From the NCBI RefSeq assembly GCF_000003815.2, contig NC_049990.1, positions 8,940,290 to 9,004,289 on the forward strand: DNA of 64,000 bases, written 5' to 3'. The position numbers and the translations under genes are program-made. The stretch comes from Branchiostoma floridae. Taxonomy: Eukaryota; Chordata; Leptocardii; Amphioxiformes; Branchiostomatidae. Below the pieces are notes generated by a model. That model ran no database searches and was not told the DNA's origin. It worked only from the letters and a program-made list of their open reading frames with translations. Positions 47,901 to 58,979 of this stretch are shown one piece after another (the stretch's first letter is position 1; each line of letters starts with the position of its first letter).

Positions 47901-50900
47901 ATGACAGATTGTACATGCATTGGGCTCCCAAACAATGAGTGGGGCAGAAAAATAAAAAGCTGCATGGAGACAGCACTTTGTGAGGACACTATCTATAGCC
48001 AATTTTATGTCAAATTGTATTTAAGGGATATATAGCATTGGGGTTGACAGGATCATGAGGTGTATGAAGTGAAGTGAGATATGAATTGAAGATAATCTTG
48101 ATCAGGTACTCAGTACTCATTTACACCTGAGTAGAGTAAAGAATTTGGTATTGATTGCCTCACCCATGCACGGGCACAATATTGGGAGCTGTCAGGGATT
48201 TGAACTCAGTCAGTGCCTCCAAGGTCATAGTCAACAATCTTAACCCTTAAACTGCCAAACCCAGATATATCCGGCACATATAATACATGTCTTGTGTGCT
48301 GCACCCAGATATATCCGGGATGTATTGCAAACCCCGGAAGTTAGGGACTTTGGCCTTGTCCGGGGGGTTTTTGGAGGTCAGCAGCCAACCCTGGCACTGA
48401 TAGCATTTTATAGTGCTGAAACTCTGGCAGTTTAAGGGTTAAGATCACATTTTAGGCCACCCATTCAAAACTGATAAGTTTTCATTGTTGTGCTGCAATG
48501 GTAGTGCTAACAATACACGTCTCTTTTTTAAATCCAGGATGCTCCAAATGTACAAACCAATGAAGAAACCGTCAGATACAGACGGGCGACCAAACAGCGG
48601 CGACGCAGACCAAAGAGCGATCTGGGCTCTTGGGTTCAAAAAGCGCCCGTAAAATCTCGCCGGCCATTGACTATCCACGGAACACCCCACCAGGAAAGCA
48701 TTGAGGAGAACGAACACTCAGATGATGACAGTACAGATGGAAAGAGTTTGGATAAACTAACATCTTTAAGAGATGCTATGAACTTATTTACAGTGGACAG
48801 TCCTAAACTGAACAGAAGGGTAAGTACAAAATGTGTCTATGATCATATTTTAAAGTAAAACCATCGTGAACATATCAAGATTTACAGTACTTGGCTTCAT
48901 TTCGTACAAAATAAAAACTTGTGATTCAAATAAGATTTTCCTGAACATGTATAATGGTTGTAACCAGGGGATACACAAATTTTTGGTCTATGTTTCATTC
49001 TACAACCTTTGTACTGTAACAATGTTATACTTTTGCGTGCACTGCAAACATGGGCGCAAATTAGACTACTAAAACTTAAAAGTAATCAATAACTTTAAAA
49101 TGTTGTTCAAACTTTATTTTATGCTGTAGGTGTTATTGTTTAGTCGCTGGAATTACATGTATTCTTAGCACATTGGTAACATCTGTAATTTCTTTCAATT
49201 GTCCCATTATTGTTTTTTCCAGTTTTTCATTTACTTGACATGTTGGTTTGGCTGTTCATAATGCAGAGCCAGGACTGCCCAACTATATATAGCCTGTAGC
49301 TATGACAGAGATGTATTATGTACATGTATTATCATTAGTCTTAGAGAAGTTTATATTGATGTTTTTAAGGTAATTTTATTCGTAATTGATGTTTATTAAT
49401 TTTCAATCTATCTTCTTTACTTTCAGAATACTGTGCACCACATGCTTGGGTCACCTAACCATCCAGGCATAACACAAGTTAGTACCAAAGTCTTATGTTC
49501 TCTGTTCACGGTCCTTGTAAAATTTACTCAGTGAATTATGTATTTACTAATAATAAATAATATGTAGAAATTCTTAATTGTAATTGCTAAAATCTTTTCC
49601 ATATAATGAAAGAAATTGAAAATGTTAGATGTATCTAATAATGTCAAGACATTTGTTTTGTGTGTTGTGTAGTACTAGGAACTTGTTTTCACAACTTTTA
49701 TTTGTTTGCAGAAAATGTCTGGAGTAAAAGAAGAGTCTACCACTCCAAGAGCTTACATGCGAACTGTCAGTGCATACAGCCCTCCGATGGGGACTCCTGC
49801 ACTCAAGCGCTCTCGTAGCACACCCTGCAGTCTAGATAGGACCGGGAGGAGAAGAATACATTCCATAGGTATCTACTCACAGCCTCCTATTCTAAGTTAC
49901 CGTTTAGACCACTAGAACTGCTCTTTCTGAGGGATCAATGGAATAGATGTTACTTTAATGATATTTAGTACAAGGCTCGCAATACCGAGGACATCCACAC
50001 TTTTGCATACCCATAATTGGAGCTGTGCACCTAATTTTTGACTGTGGCTGCTCCAGTGCACCTAGATATTTATTTAGGGTTATTTACATTGTAATGTAAA
50101 AAGGTGCAATCCATAATAGAATTTGGGTTCATCACAATTGATAATATTTGCCTAACAGTGACTTCCAGATTCAGCCTGCAAGTCTGGACAAAATTTTTTT
50201 CTCTCTACTTGTTTTATTTACATTGTACTGTTTCCTTGTGCACCAAATCCATTTTTCTGTGTACCCAGATTTTCAAGGTTAGCTGCACCAGTGCACCCAC
50301 TCCCCAAAATATCTTTAGATTGAAGCTTCTTTGGACTAACATGTTTTACTGTTTGTTCTTTATTAGCAGATAAGGGGTCAGGCACGCCGCGATCCACAAC
50401 AGTCGCAGTCGAGCTGAGTGGCCCGTCGTCTGACTCGGAGTCTGATGACGACAACGAAGCGACAAGCGTGCCGTCGTCACCAGCTGTCAATCGTCGGTCG
50501 AGTTTCACTGGGATCCCTCCTGGTCAGGACATAGATGAGGTGAGTAAGACAATCGTAACGCGAAAAATGTTCTTGTGGCACCTTAGATAAAGACAACATT
50601 AATATGTAACTGAAATTACACATGTATATACTGTAAATCTTGACATATTTGCTGTGGTTTTATTTTTGCGTGCGTAAATGCAAACTTAAATCACCATGAA
50701 AACCTCCTAAAGTTTCTTATCTTATTTTGAAGCAAAGTCCCACAAAAATTAACAGTACAGCAAGACTTCAGAAATCCTGTATCATGGTGTTGATGCCACT
50801 CTTTGGGCTTATTTGATGTGCTGTAAATTTCCATTGTTGCTGTCTCGTACTGCAGTGCTTTCTAGAAAATGAATTTCAAAGCTTTCTTTAATGTGGCCTT

Positions 50901-53900
50901 TCTAATTTCCTACTGTGTTGCCATAGATACAATTTAGTCAATTTTATATCCTCTCTATGTAATTAGATTCATACATCATATGATGACAATTTCATTTCAA
51001 GGTATATCTTTATTACATTTTTATCCGTGATTTACATAAAAAAACATCAATGGCTTTTAATGTGGCTGTAATTGGAACAGAATTAATGCTTTTGATGGAG
51101 GGGCAAATTTAATCGACTATTTGATGTTTTTCTACTTAGATAAGACCAGACCTGTTGAATAAGACTAAGGTCAACGTCCTAGCATATATTATGTATAATA
51201 ATTTTTTTTCCCTTCTTGACATTGTGTAATGTCTAAGAAAAAAATGCTGTATTCTGGTAACCCAACAGACCCTAGTAAACCTAGAAAGTAAACTAAGATT
51301 GGATGAATTGCCTGGTTGGAATCATCATATTTCTTGGCAGTCATCATATTTCTAACTAAAACATCATTAAATTACCTTTGGCCATTGGTCGTTAAAAGAT
51401 AGAGAAAGTTTTAGCCTGTATTGTCACCAATTTTACCAATTTTGCCCCAAATCCTCTCAATGAGTGTGCAGGGTTGAACAAGTCCAGTAGTCCACTTGCA
51501 AGTGAAAGTGCTGATCGGCAAGCATATGTCCTACCCCACTTGCCCGATCGGAAGAATCTTACTCGTTTGGGCAAGTAAATCTTTTATGTTCTTGCCCGAT
51601 AGGACAGGTGAACTTTAGAAAACTTGTCCAACCCTGGTGTATTGGGTTCTTTTAACATTGGTTCTTCCTTTCACAGATGTTTGAAGAGGAGGATGAGGTG
51701 ACGTATGCGGAAGCCCTGTGGGATCATGTGACGATGGATCCCGATGAGCTGGGCTTCAGGGCCGGGGAGGTGATAGAAGTGACGGACCTGAACCACAAGG
51801 ACTGGTGGTGGGGCTGTATCGAGGATAGAGAGGGATGGTTTCCTGCGGCATTTGTTAGGGTATTTATCCATCATGCATTTATAGACCCATTATGAAAAGT
51901 ATAATACCACATAATGTTGTTTTGCTTCTGAAAATAAGTTCATCGGGTTGCTTGAGAAAGTAGTAGTTCTCTGAGAAAGATGGCTGATCGGCATCAAAAA
52001 GTGAGAAGCTGAAAAATTACTGGTTGTGTAAATGTTCACTTGTCTCGAGCCTGATCCAATGAGATTCATGTGCAAGTCTTGGTTTAAAACAAATTCATTT
52101 GGCAAACTGATGATGATCAACAAATAATCTCAAAGCTCTTTGACTGTTTGCCAAGATCTGGGTTGTATCCTTTTGTTTCGTTTGATGCCCTGTATGAATC
52201 AGAATGTTCTCCAGTTTTTCATGCTGTATGTCCTTGAATGTTTTTTCCAGTTGAGAGTTAACCAGGAGGACACAGTGGAGGACTATGTTGCAAAGATGAG
52301 GCAGGGAACCAGTGTCAATCTGCGCAGATACAGCGTGAGCTTCTGTCAGAACAAGGACCAGATGAGAAGCAATGTGGTCAACGAGATCCTCAGCACAGAG
52401 AGGGACTACATCGGCCACTTGAGAGACATCATTGAGGTAAATATTCGTTTGTTCATGTCTTACTCAAAGTTACTCCATAGACATCCAAAGACTTGGACAG
52501 AATTAGACTTGATCCATTCCCAAAAAATTGCTTTATAATATTCCGTTTCTAGGTAGGCTTTTGAAACAAAGCATTTGAAAGATTTTAATTTGAATCCAGG
52601 GAATCTTGTAAAGGCTACTGTAGTATGACAGACTGTTAGCAATCGACAACTCTTTCCTTCAATCTTTTAGATTATATTAGAAGGCTGCTAATGCCATCAT
52701 TATGAAAGATGTTTTAGAGAGTGTACCATAGTAGCCGTTATGTAGATGCTACAAAGATTGTGATGCTAAAAAATAGTAAGAAATTATTTTGTACTGTACA
52801 GTAAATTTCTACCTCTGTTTCCCAGGGTTATGTAAAGCAGTGCAGGAAGAGGCCAGAGATGTTCTCCTGTGAAACCATAAAGACAGTGTTTGGTAACATC
52901 GAGGAGATTTACGCTTTCCAAACTAGCTTCCTGAAAACCCTGGAGCACAGCAGTAGAAGAGACCTTCCCCATCTAAGCGAAGTGGGCAAATGCTTCCTGC
53001 AGCATGTGAGTGTACTGTTTGTGATCCTTAGTATATTATAGGGATAGTAGTTTGGCAGAAGAGAAGCTCACCCACTGTCGAGTAAAATTTTTTGGGCATT
53101 GCTATGGAGCCAAACAGAACATTTTTTTGTCCATTCTCCTGTTAAAACCAAGAGGCCATTGCAGATACCTAAATTTTATTGGCACTTTAATCAAAGACAC
53201 AGGAATTGATGATGTGAACTTGAAAAAAGTAATGCTTGATAGGGCTTTATGGATTGGAGTATGTACTTGCCTAGTCCCGACTACAGATCGATAGACAGAG
53301 ATTGCCATTGGTCAGAGATCATGATTAGGGTCTCTTTCAGAACACTAAGTGAGTCTAGCTGAAGAATTCTCAACCAGAGTCAAATTGGAGTAAAATTTTG
53401 TTGAAGAGAAAGTCAGAACTTTTCAACTTATATTGACACTGACATGTAACTTAATAATGGATTGACTTGGAACTCAGGCTTTGTAAATGGAAGACCACCC
53501 TTGTTTTATTTTTGCTGTATTTGTGTTGGTTGCTAATGGAATGATGTTCACCTGCTTACTCTATGTCTCACATCTCTTGTTGCTTTATTTCAGAGAGAAG
53601 GATTTGAGATCTACTCAGAGTACTGTAACAACCATCCCAATGCTGTCACTGAGCTGAACCAAATCATGAAGAGCAAGAAGTACAGGCATTTCTTTGAGGT
53701 GAGCATCTTCGCAAGCCATCTTAAAGTTTGTATCCCCATTGAATAGTGAATTATGATACATGTTTGAGCCTTGCTAGGCTAAGTAATAGTAGAAGACAAG
53801 CCCGATGGTATAGTATTGTGGCGAGTAACTTGATAACAAGTTACGCTCACTGGGAAAACATTCTTCATTTTCGCAAAAATAATCTTTCTAGTTAAGAATT

Positions 53901-56900
53901 CTGGCTATAGTGATTTCCTGTCTACTGTCACAGTGACTATTTCATCAAGTCTTGTCTTGAGTGGACAAGTTAAGTGTAAGCATACACATTTGCTATTTGC
54001 AATTCAATATCGGAACAGCCATGCACGTGCAAAATGTATGTTGATCTTGCTCTACATGTTCAATTCTATCCCAACTAAATGAGTGATAAACAAATTGTTT
54101 CCCGTCATCAGGCGTGCAGACTGCTTCAGAACATGATTGACCTGGCCTTGGACGGCTTCCTCCTCACCCCTGTGCAGAAGATCTGTAAATACCCTTTACA
54201 GCTGGCCGAGCTGCTCAAATACACCAAGCCTGAGCACAGGTAAGGCTGCTTCACATCGAAACTCTCGTCTGTAGGACTAGGAGTAGGAGCCTGTGTTACA
54301 GAACAGGAAGGCAACACACTTAAATGTCGGTTGACTAAAATGTAAGGTTGTGTACGAAGTATTTTGTTTTTCAAGATAGAAGATATAATCTAATTTCGGG
54401 GACCACAAAGATCTAAAAGCTGCTGTTGAAGCAACAAAAACAACTCAATTTTCCATGTTTTCTTGATCCTTGGGCAAGTAAGACTTCACAAGAAAACTTT
54501 TCAAATTTCTCTTCAAGGGATCACGAAGATGTAAAGGCAGCGTTGGAGGCCATGAAAGACGTTGCAAACCTAATCAACGAGAGGAAGCGACGCTTGGAAA
54601 ACATTGACAAGATTGCGGGATGGCAACAGGATGTAGAAGGATGGGAGGTAAGATGAAGTCATTTATCTTTCTTCCTTTGTTCTTTAGATATATATGATAT
54701 GAAGTGCCTTGAAGATATTTGTCATCTTCTCTTTGATGTACTTAGTACAAGTCAGGCAGTTTTTTAAAACATTTTTTTTCCATTAAACAATCCATCCATT
54801 GCCAGTCTAACTTCTTCCTTTGGTCTTAAGGTTCTGTAATACCATATGAATGTTGAACGTTATTAAACATCGTCAGAGCACTTAAAACATGTTAGATATC
54901 TTATCTGATGTACATTTTCAATAAGCCTAGTGTACAATTAACATGTCTAAAGTAGGTACTGCTGTACACAGTCTATCCTTAGCACAGATTGAATGAGGAT
55001 GTTTTGAGTGTAAAAAAATTAATGTTTGTTTCTGTTGCATAACTGCCAAAAGTCCTTTAGGCATAACACACCAGTTTCGTACAGTAGGTACATGCTTCAT
55101 AAGACTGGACTGTAATATTTGATTCCCTTACACTGGGAAAGACCTTTTTGATAAAGTGATCGGTACTCTGACATGCTCAAAGTTTGTCTGTCCTCAAACA
55201 TGTGACTTCTGGCTTTACCGGTATGTCCCATCTGAGAGGACTTTCCAAACTGTAGATAGTTGCCGACTTTCACCTCAGTCATGTGGGGAATAGAGCACAA
55301 CTTTGGGGCCTACTAGGTATTCAAATGCAGAACCTTAAGGTTCAAAATTCAAAGTCAGCAACAAGACCACCTTGCAGCAAAGGAGTCACACCTATCAACA
55401 AAGAGTAGCATCTAGTAACAAAGGAGTAATGTTTCTACATCTTACCTGAAATGTGTTACTAAATGCCTTGTTTTGTTGCAGGGTGAGGATGTTCTGGACA
55501 GGAGCTCCCAGCTGATTTACAAAGGAGATGTACGGGTCATCACGGCAGCCAGGGGCAAAGTACAGGACAGGACCCTGTTCCTCTTCGACCACCAGATGGT
55601 CTTCTGCAAAAAGGTGGGTTCAATGTTGTCAAGAGCTGTGCTGTGAGTCTTGAAATATCTGCGGTAGTTTTGTGTTAGTGGTTTTTTTGCATTGATCCCT
55701 CTCCTGCAAATCATTACACAGCAAATATTTGTCCAGTGTCCCCAGCGTAAACCTAAAAACATGGCAAACATGCTCTTTTTCCTCACTTAATGGCTAGATC
55801 AAGTCCCTTTGAACTTAAAATGGATTTACAGAATGTTGATTCATATTGCTTGTGGATGTTTTTTGCAATGTAATTTAGACTGTTACACTCTCAAATTTTG
55901 TACAAGGATTGTTTTTTCCAACTCCTGGGTCTCATTGTCTAATTGTGTTGTTTGTTTGTTTTACAGGATTTGTTGAAGAGGGACAGTGTAGCTTATAAAG
56001 AGAGGATGTTGACTGGCCCATGTCAAGTTAAACCCATCCCAGATGGAAAGGGTATGACATTGTGTACTTTATTTTTACTAAACAATTTATATATTGTAGA
56101 CTTGTAGTACAACTTGTTGTAGCGTAACTACGCTACAAATTTATGCCCATAGATATAAGATAATTGTGAGCAAAGTCGACAGTAAAAGCTAATATTTTTA
56201 CCCTCATGAAAATGGACTACGAGGTACATGTATTGTAGTCAGTTGGTGTGTTTCTTAGTGTGACCAGGTGTCAAGATACATTGTATGGTGTAATACAAAT
56301 ATAGGATACTTGGAGAACCAAAAGTCTGATTTTGCCCATTTTTGTAGATAGATTGGTAGGTAGGAAGTGATGACTCATGTCTGGGCCTTAGGAACACCCA
56401 TCTGAAGATTTTTTCATTCTCTATTTCAGACAAAGAGTTGCAAACCTCTGTGAAGAATGCTCTGAAACTATATGACATGGACAAGGAGAAAACGTACATC
56501 CTCTGTCTGAAGACTCCTGAGCAGAAGATGCGTTGGCAGGATGCCTTTCAGGAGGAGAGGGAGAAAGTAGCAGACGATAAGAAGAAGGGATTTGAGATTC
56601 CCCTCGATGTGAGGAAGAACGCTATGAACAAGTCGTTCCGCAACAAACCATGCAAGCCTAGAGCAGGTAAGCCAAATGTGGAACATTTTTGTATCGGGAC
56701 ACGTTCGAGGAGTCTTTGACAACTCCTATATCCTTAGGGCCTTAGAAAATGTTAAAGAAAACGAATGCATGTTGGGAAATGTCTTGTTGCAAAACAAGCT
56801 AAATGTCTTACCGGTAATGCAGTCTTTAAACCCTCTAAATTTCAGAAGTCAAGTCTGTGTAGCAGCTAAGCCTTCAAAGAAACCCAAGATTTTGACATAT

Positions 56901-57255
56901 TTAGATGCTAGTTTGCTGTGTTTTTATTGTGTTTTAAGATAAAACTGTAAGGATCATTTCCTTTGCCTGGATATCAGTACTTTTATCCAAACATAAATTG
57001 TTCAGTTCTTATCTTTCTCCAAGGTACTACTAGCCTGATTTTTAAAGAAATTTTAATGCCTTCTTTTTTTCAGACTATCGACGTATGTCCAAGAAGTATG
57101 AGGTGTCTGAACCAAGCCTTCAGCACGTCAGCCTCCCAAGAGGCATTTCTTCCAAAGAAGTCTTCGCTGAAGTGAAGCAGAAACGCTCTATCATTCTGCC
57201 ATTCTTCAACTTTGCTTCAAAGAAGTCATCTAGAAAGGCTTCTGCATTGAATTAA
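23992..57255 (+). CDS. ARHGEF4/SPATA13: Asef-type Rho guanine nucleotide exchange factor (SH3-DH-PH), long form
   Basis: Seventeen exons join in phase to 8,961 nt, 2,986 aa plus TAA: 23992-24013, 24236-29373, 44897-46489, 48538-48819, 49427-49477, 49712-49868, 50370-50539, 51677-51859, 52251-52436, 52826-53005, 53594-53698, 54112-54239, 54518-54647, 55482-55613, 55967-56051, 56430-56666, 57074-57255. The ATG has a strong context and an in-frame TAG upstream (23980). Residues 1-2470 are mostly low-complexity Ser/Thr/Pro/Lys. Then come SH3 (about 2481-2535), DH (about 2560-2745) and PH (about 2775-2890), with a short basic tail. The order and sequence fit the single forerunner of vertebrate ARHGEF4 (Asef) and SPATA13 (Asef2), which are APC-binding activators of Rac1/Cdc42 with SH3 autoinhibition. 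The joins are inferred without transcripts; those in the SH3-DH-PH part are the firmest. Confidence 0.88.
24236..29373 (+). CDS. Giant exon 2 of the RhoGEF (1,712 codons)
   Basis: This is a single 5,138-bp exon between CTACAG and GAG|GTGAGA. It encodes residues 8-1720, a basic then acidic, Ser/Thr-rich and probably disordered region without a recognised globular domain. Visible motifs are a basic Pro/Ser stretch with T-G-I-P at about 454 (SxIP-like, possible EB1 binding), K-S-V-C-F at 1578-1582 after RRR (RVxF-type, possible PP1 docking), and a His cluster GHLHHHQ. It ends in three 15-residue repeats at 1668-1712 ([15 protein letters not shown] and two relatives), which look helical and acidic. 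The function of this part is unknown. All motif roles are inference. Confidence 0.88.
29686..29945. repeat. Cluster of nested foldbacks
   Basis: ATTCTCCAAGCAGA near 29691 is matched by an inverted TCTTCTTGGAGAAT near 29930, and CTAGTACTAGT occurs inside both arms. Within lies a second hairpin, 29761-29784 with 29793-29819 (GTTTACCTGGGCTCC..). A third is formed by CCACAATTTTTCCTC and GAGGAAAGAAATTGTGG. It looks like a composite of small MITEs. Confidence 0.6.
30290..30615. mobile_element. MITE with CAGGGTTGGACAAGT ends
   Basis: The left end CAGGGTTGGACAAGT and right end ACTTGTCCAACCCTG are exact inverted repeats 326 bp apart. The interior has CACTTGTCCTATCGGGC and its relatives. A shorter copy with the same ends is at 51469-51636. 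Flanks share a CTTCTGT-like phrase that may be an imperfect target duplication. No coding capacity. Confidence 0.8.
31424..31491. repeat. Perfect 24-bp hairpin
   Basis: TTTTAAGATTTCTTGTTTCA-TAAG at 31424-31447 is the exact complement of 31468-31491, around a 20-nt loop. The ends are unlike the other foldbacks in the window. Confidence 0.85.
33565..33630 (+). CDS. Possible alternative terminal exon of the RhoGEF
   Basis: A good acceptor (TTCCTTCTGTCTTTGGTTGC-ACAG) is followed in phase 0 by 21 codons, [21 protein letters not shown], then TAA at 33628-33630. Giant exon 2 ends in phase 0, so it could splice here and yield a roughly 1,741-residue protein without SH3-DH-PH. No clear AATAAA follows within several hundred bases. 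The only donor nearby (CAA|GTAATC) would end in phase 2 and shift frame into the next exon. A chance acceptor remains possible. Confidence 0.25.
   Translation, partial: KVLCVEATEENTEVDSKVDYK
37518..37880. mobile_element. hAT-like MITE with 5-bp target duplication
   Basis: The ends CAGGGCTCGAA and TTCGAGCCCTG are inverted repeats. The element is flanked by ATTAG on both sides (37513-37517 and 37881-37885). The interior is a foldback rich in GGGTGCACC and GTGCAC. There is no coding capacity. CAGGG ends with a 5-bp duplication are compatible with the hAT5-type group, which is inference. Confidence 0.82.
37900..38060 (+). repeat. SINE body fragment
   Basis: Phrases CCTCACTCCACCCAGGTGTA, GTTGGGCTCTGCCTTCCAAT and CGTGCCCTACACACAGT match, diverged, the body of the SINE at 59981-60255. 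The tRNA-like head is absent. Confidence 0.6.
40407..40502 (+). CDS. Candidate alternative first exon of the RhoGEF (32 codons)
   Basis: ATG starts 32 codons beginning [20 protein letters not shown] and ending RQEAK, followed by a donor AAG|GTATTT in phase 0. It can join the phase-0 acceptor at 44897 in frame. No domain is visible. The donor is moderate and the peptide has no recognised homologue, so this rests on phase and position alone. Confidence 0.35.
41674..41790 (+). CDS. Candidate alternative first exon encoding a membrane segment
   Basis: ATG opens 39 codons that end at a consensus donor CAA|GTAAGT in phase 0, with an in-frame TAG 33 nt upstream (41641-41643). The peptide starts MLKLLQRF, then has about 20 hydrophobic residues ([19 protein letters not shown]) and ends [12 protein letters not shown]. 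Spliced to the phase-0 exon at 44897 it would give a RhoGEF isoform with a signal-anchor or tail of palmitoylatable Cys residues. The charge pattern (K3, R7 before the segment) predicts N-inside, which would place the GEF on the wrong side. It may therefore act as a peripheral anchor, or belong to another transcript. Too short for ordinary ORF filters. Confidence 0.45.
41791..44896. other. RhoGEF intron 2, last part
   Basis: Contains a GTGCAC-type repeat fragment near 42553-42620, a dispersed repeat copy (about 43940-44160) related to 13609-13791, and a decayed MITE (about 44190-44495). No exon is supported. Confidence 0.5.
44190..44495. repeat. Decayed GTGCAC-type MITE copy
   Basis: GGTACACCGGTGTACC near the left and TTTTGAGCCCTTG near the right resemble the intact element at 37518-37880. 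The ends are degraded. Confidence 0.45.
44897..46489 (+). CDS. RhoGEF exon 3 (531 codons, Ser/Pro-rich)
   Basis: The acceptor CCCCTGTAG at 44888-44896 and donor AAG|GTGAGT bound a phase-0 exon encoding residues 1721-2251, so it can be spliced from any phase-0 first exon. It starts [10 protein letters not shown]. Repeated SLPxSP motifs occur ([24 protein letters not shown]); R-S-Q-S-L-P at 1891-1896 fits a mode-1 14-3-3 site. Two RPVTPKPxxxP copies flank a Ser-rich run. The exon ends with an acidic [14 protein letters not shown] segment. A second acceptor CCACAG lies ten bases further in but would shift the frame. Confidence 0.85.
46709..47449. mobile_element. hAT-like MITE inserted in an older repeat
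   Basis: The ends CAGGGCTCGAAAT and ATTTCGAGCCCTG are inverted repeats. TATCC flanks both sides (46704-46708 and 47450-47454). Joining the flanks over one TATCC gives ATATCCAGTTGCTTGAGTAA, which exists uninterrupted at about 60224 in the SINE there. The empty site is thus visible in the same window. The interior carries CTTGCACCAGTGCAAG-type repeats and possibly a further nested copy of GGTTAGACATCCAGGTAA. No coding capacity. Confidence 0.85.
48244..48438. mobile_element. piggyBac-like MITE
   Basis: TTAA at 48240-48243 and 48439-48442 flanks inverted ends CCCTTAAACTGCCA and TGGCAGTTTAAGGG. TTAA duplication plus CCC ends is the piggyBac pattern. The interior contains CCCAGATATATCCGG twice. 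It is 195 bp with no coding capacity. Confidence 0.85.
49969..50335. repeat. Decayed GTGCAC-type repeat in RhoGEF intron 6
   Basis: AAGGCTCGCAATACC at the left and phrases GCTCCAGTGCACCTAG and GCTGCACCAGTGCACCCAC match the GTGCAC MITE interior. It ends close to the acceptor of the next exon. Confidence 0.5.
51469..51636. mobile_element. Short MITE copy, CAGGGTTG ends, upstream of the SH3 exon
   Basis: It shares the ends and interior (CACTTGCCCGATCGG, CTTGCCCGATAGGACAGG) of the element at 30290-30615 but is only 168 bp. It ends 40 bp before the SH3 exon and so may contribute to that exon's intron signals. Confidence 0.75.
51677..57255 (+). CDS. RhoGEF catalytic part: SH3, DH and PH exons
   Basis: Ten exons encode residues 2472-2986. 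The SH3 shows [35 protein letters not shown] and GWFPAAFVR. The DH domain shows [32 protein letters not shown], and [20 protein letters not shown], the conserved helix that contacts the GTPase, then [19 protein letters not shown]. The PH domain shows [54 protein letters not shown]. The tail ends [14 protein letters not shown] plus a few residues, as in Asef proteins, which also end in a short basic/aromatic tail. Residues needed for exchange look intact. A linker [13 protein letters not shown] directly before DH matches the Asef-type SH3-DH linker. Confidence 0.96.
55045..55240. repeat. Dispersed repeat in RhoGEF intron 13
   Basis: GGCATAACACACCAGTTTCG, GACATGCTCAAAGTTTG and CTCAAACATGTGACTTCTGG resemble the copies at about 13609 and 43940. 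The copy is diverged and carries no coding capacity. Confidence 0.55.
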
Positions 57256-58760
57256 ATCTAGAAAGGCTTAAGCCTTAAATTCAATTAAACGTGCTGAGTT
57301 TAGTAAAAGATCAGATTATTCTTAAACATTGTAGTGTATGTTGATAGCTAATTAGCATATGTCACATGTATACTTGTATATAAGAGACTGTACTTCTTTT
57401 AGTTGCATTCATTAACTGAGGCTGGCTAAAAAAAACAAGCAATGAAAACATTTGTTTGAAAAGAAACCCAAAGAACCCTATACAAGTCAAAAGCAATTTT
57501 GACTGTTATCGTTGCCATAGAATATAGCTGTTTTCTTTCCTCTGACAAAATGTATAGAATTGTACTAAAGTTGACCTATTTCCCTAAAAAATAATCAATT
57601 TTGTACACACCATGCTGAGTGTATGATATCTTAGCAATGGTGATATTTTTGCTGTATTAATGTTAAAAAGATGCTGCATAACTTGTAAAATGTAAGATAC
57701 TATTAAAATATTTCCTTGTGTCATCAAATACAGTAAATTTGTAACATGTATTGTTGTAGAGTAAGGTAAATAAGAACATCTTTGTAAAAGGCCTGAGCCA
57801 ACGTATAACAGGCAAATTACTATGTGTTATACCAGTGCCTACTCGGTAAAAATATAATGTAAATATAGAATGTATTGAGTTACTATGTTAGCTTTAGTTT
57901 GGGCATATCAGCTCGGAAAGTGCCATGTAGTTAGATCTAATCCTGAAATAGTGGTATTCTATAAACGGTGAATGATTTTATCAGGTTAGAAAATCAACAT
58001 GATTCTATATTCACAACCAGGCTCTGTATACAATCGACAGTTGACAGTTCTTTACGTTTGGGACCACATTGTTAGCAGCAACACCTTAGCTGCAGTGTGG
58101 GGTAGTACCAGTACAGAATTGCCCTGAAGAATGTTATGGACGGTCATGACACATCGGCTGTCTATTGTATAGATCCTGGCTGTGACTGAAGAATATTGTT
58201 ATCTTGTATTCTAAAACAAGAGTCATTCAAGATACATGTATCTACAGCAAGATAGAATTCTGCCCACCAAAAACTAAATCATGTTAACACAATATTCGTA
58301 TAAAAATTCCGGCTGTAAAGTCTTACCCAGAAATCAGACTATTTTTGTATGAAAATAAGCATATTGTTGAATAAGCAATTTTGCTGGACTCCCAAATTAG
58401 AATGGCAACTTGTTCTACATACTACAAAGGTTAAAGCATCTGCATCATGGTTTCAAAACTCTTGGCTCAAAGTAGATTAATTGAGGTGGCATCCAAAGGT
58501 ATGAAGACTTGTTAGTATAGCTGGCAGATACTGTCCTATAAGTATGAAAATGCTGCACAAACATTCTTGCTGTCAACAAAATAATCTTTAAAAATGCCAA
58601 ATGTACTATTTTGCCATAACATTATACCATAAGTAAGAAATGGAATATGTATAGAAATGTTATTATCTTGGGGCATTTGTTTGTTGATGTACACCTATAC
58701 GTGTAATGTTTTAACATTTCCTCTAAATACCAGTAAAAAATAAAAAAGTTTAACATGTGG
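57256..58760 (+). other. 3' UTR of the RhoGEF gene
   Basis: An AT-rich sequence follows the TAA. AATAAA at 58739-58744, in an A-rich run, is the best poly(A) signal and implies a 3' UTR of about 1.5 kb. The end is inferred. Confidence 0.6.
58739..58744 (+). terminator. Poly(A) signal AATAAA of the RhoGEF gene
   Basis: The first convincing canonical hexamer after the stop codon on the plus strand. Confidence 0.5.
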
Positions 58761-58979
58761 AAATAACGTTTCCTTTTACTGATTCGTGTATTGTGGTTAT
58801 TTTAAATCTTGTATGAAATTCCTAGTAGCTTCCTTCTTGGAGAGGGACGGCGGGGATACCAAATCTACATGTATACTGCTATATGTTGTAACGCTAGTTC
58901 ACCTTTATTCACGGGGTAACCTTTATCCATTACCTAACTATCGAAATTGGAGACAACATTTTCCCAGCGCCTTACGTAT

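Larger units (their letters stand above)
46490..48537. other. RhoGEF intron 3
   Basis: Holds a repeat beginning GATGAAGGTTAGACATCCAG at about 46543, an inserted MITE (46709-47449), the repeat's 3' end (to about 47495), a tRNA-like SINE fragment on the minus strand (about 48160-48232) and a piggyBac-like MITE (48244-48438). Confidence 0.6.
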
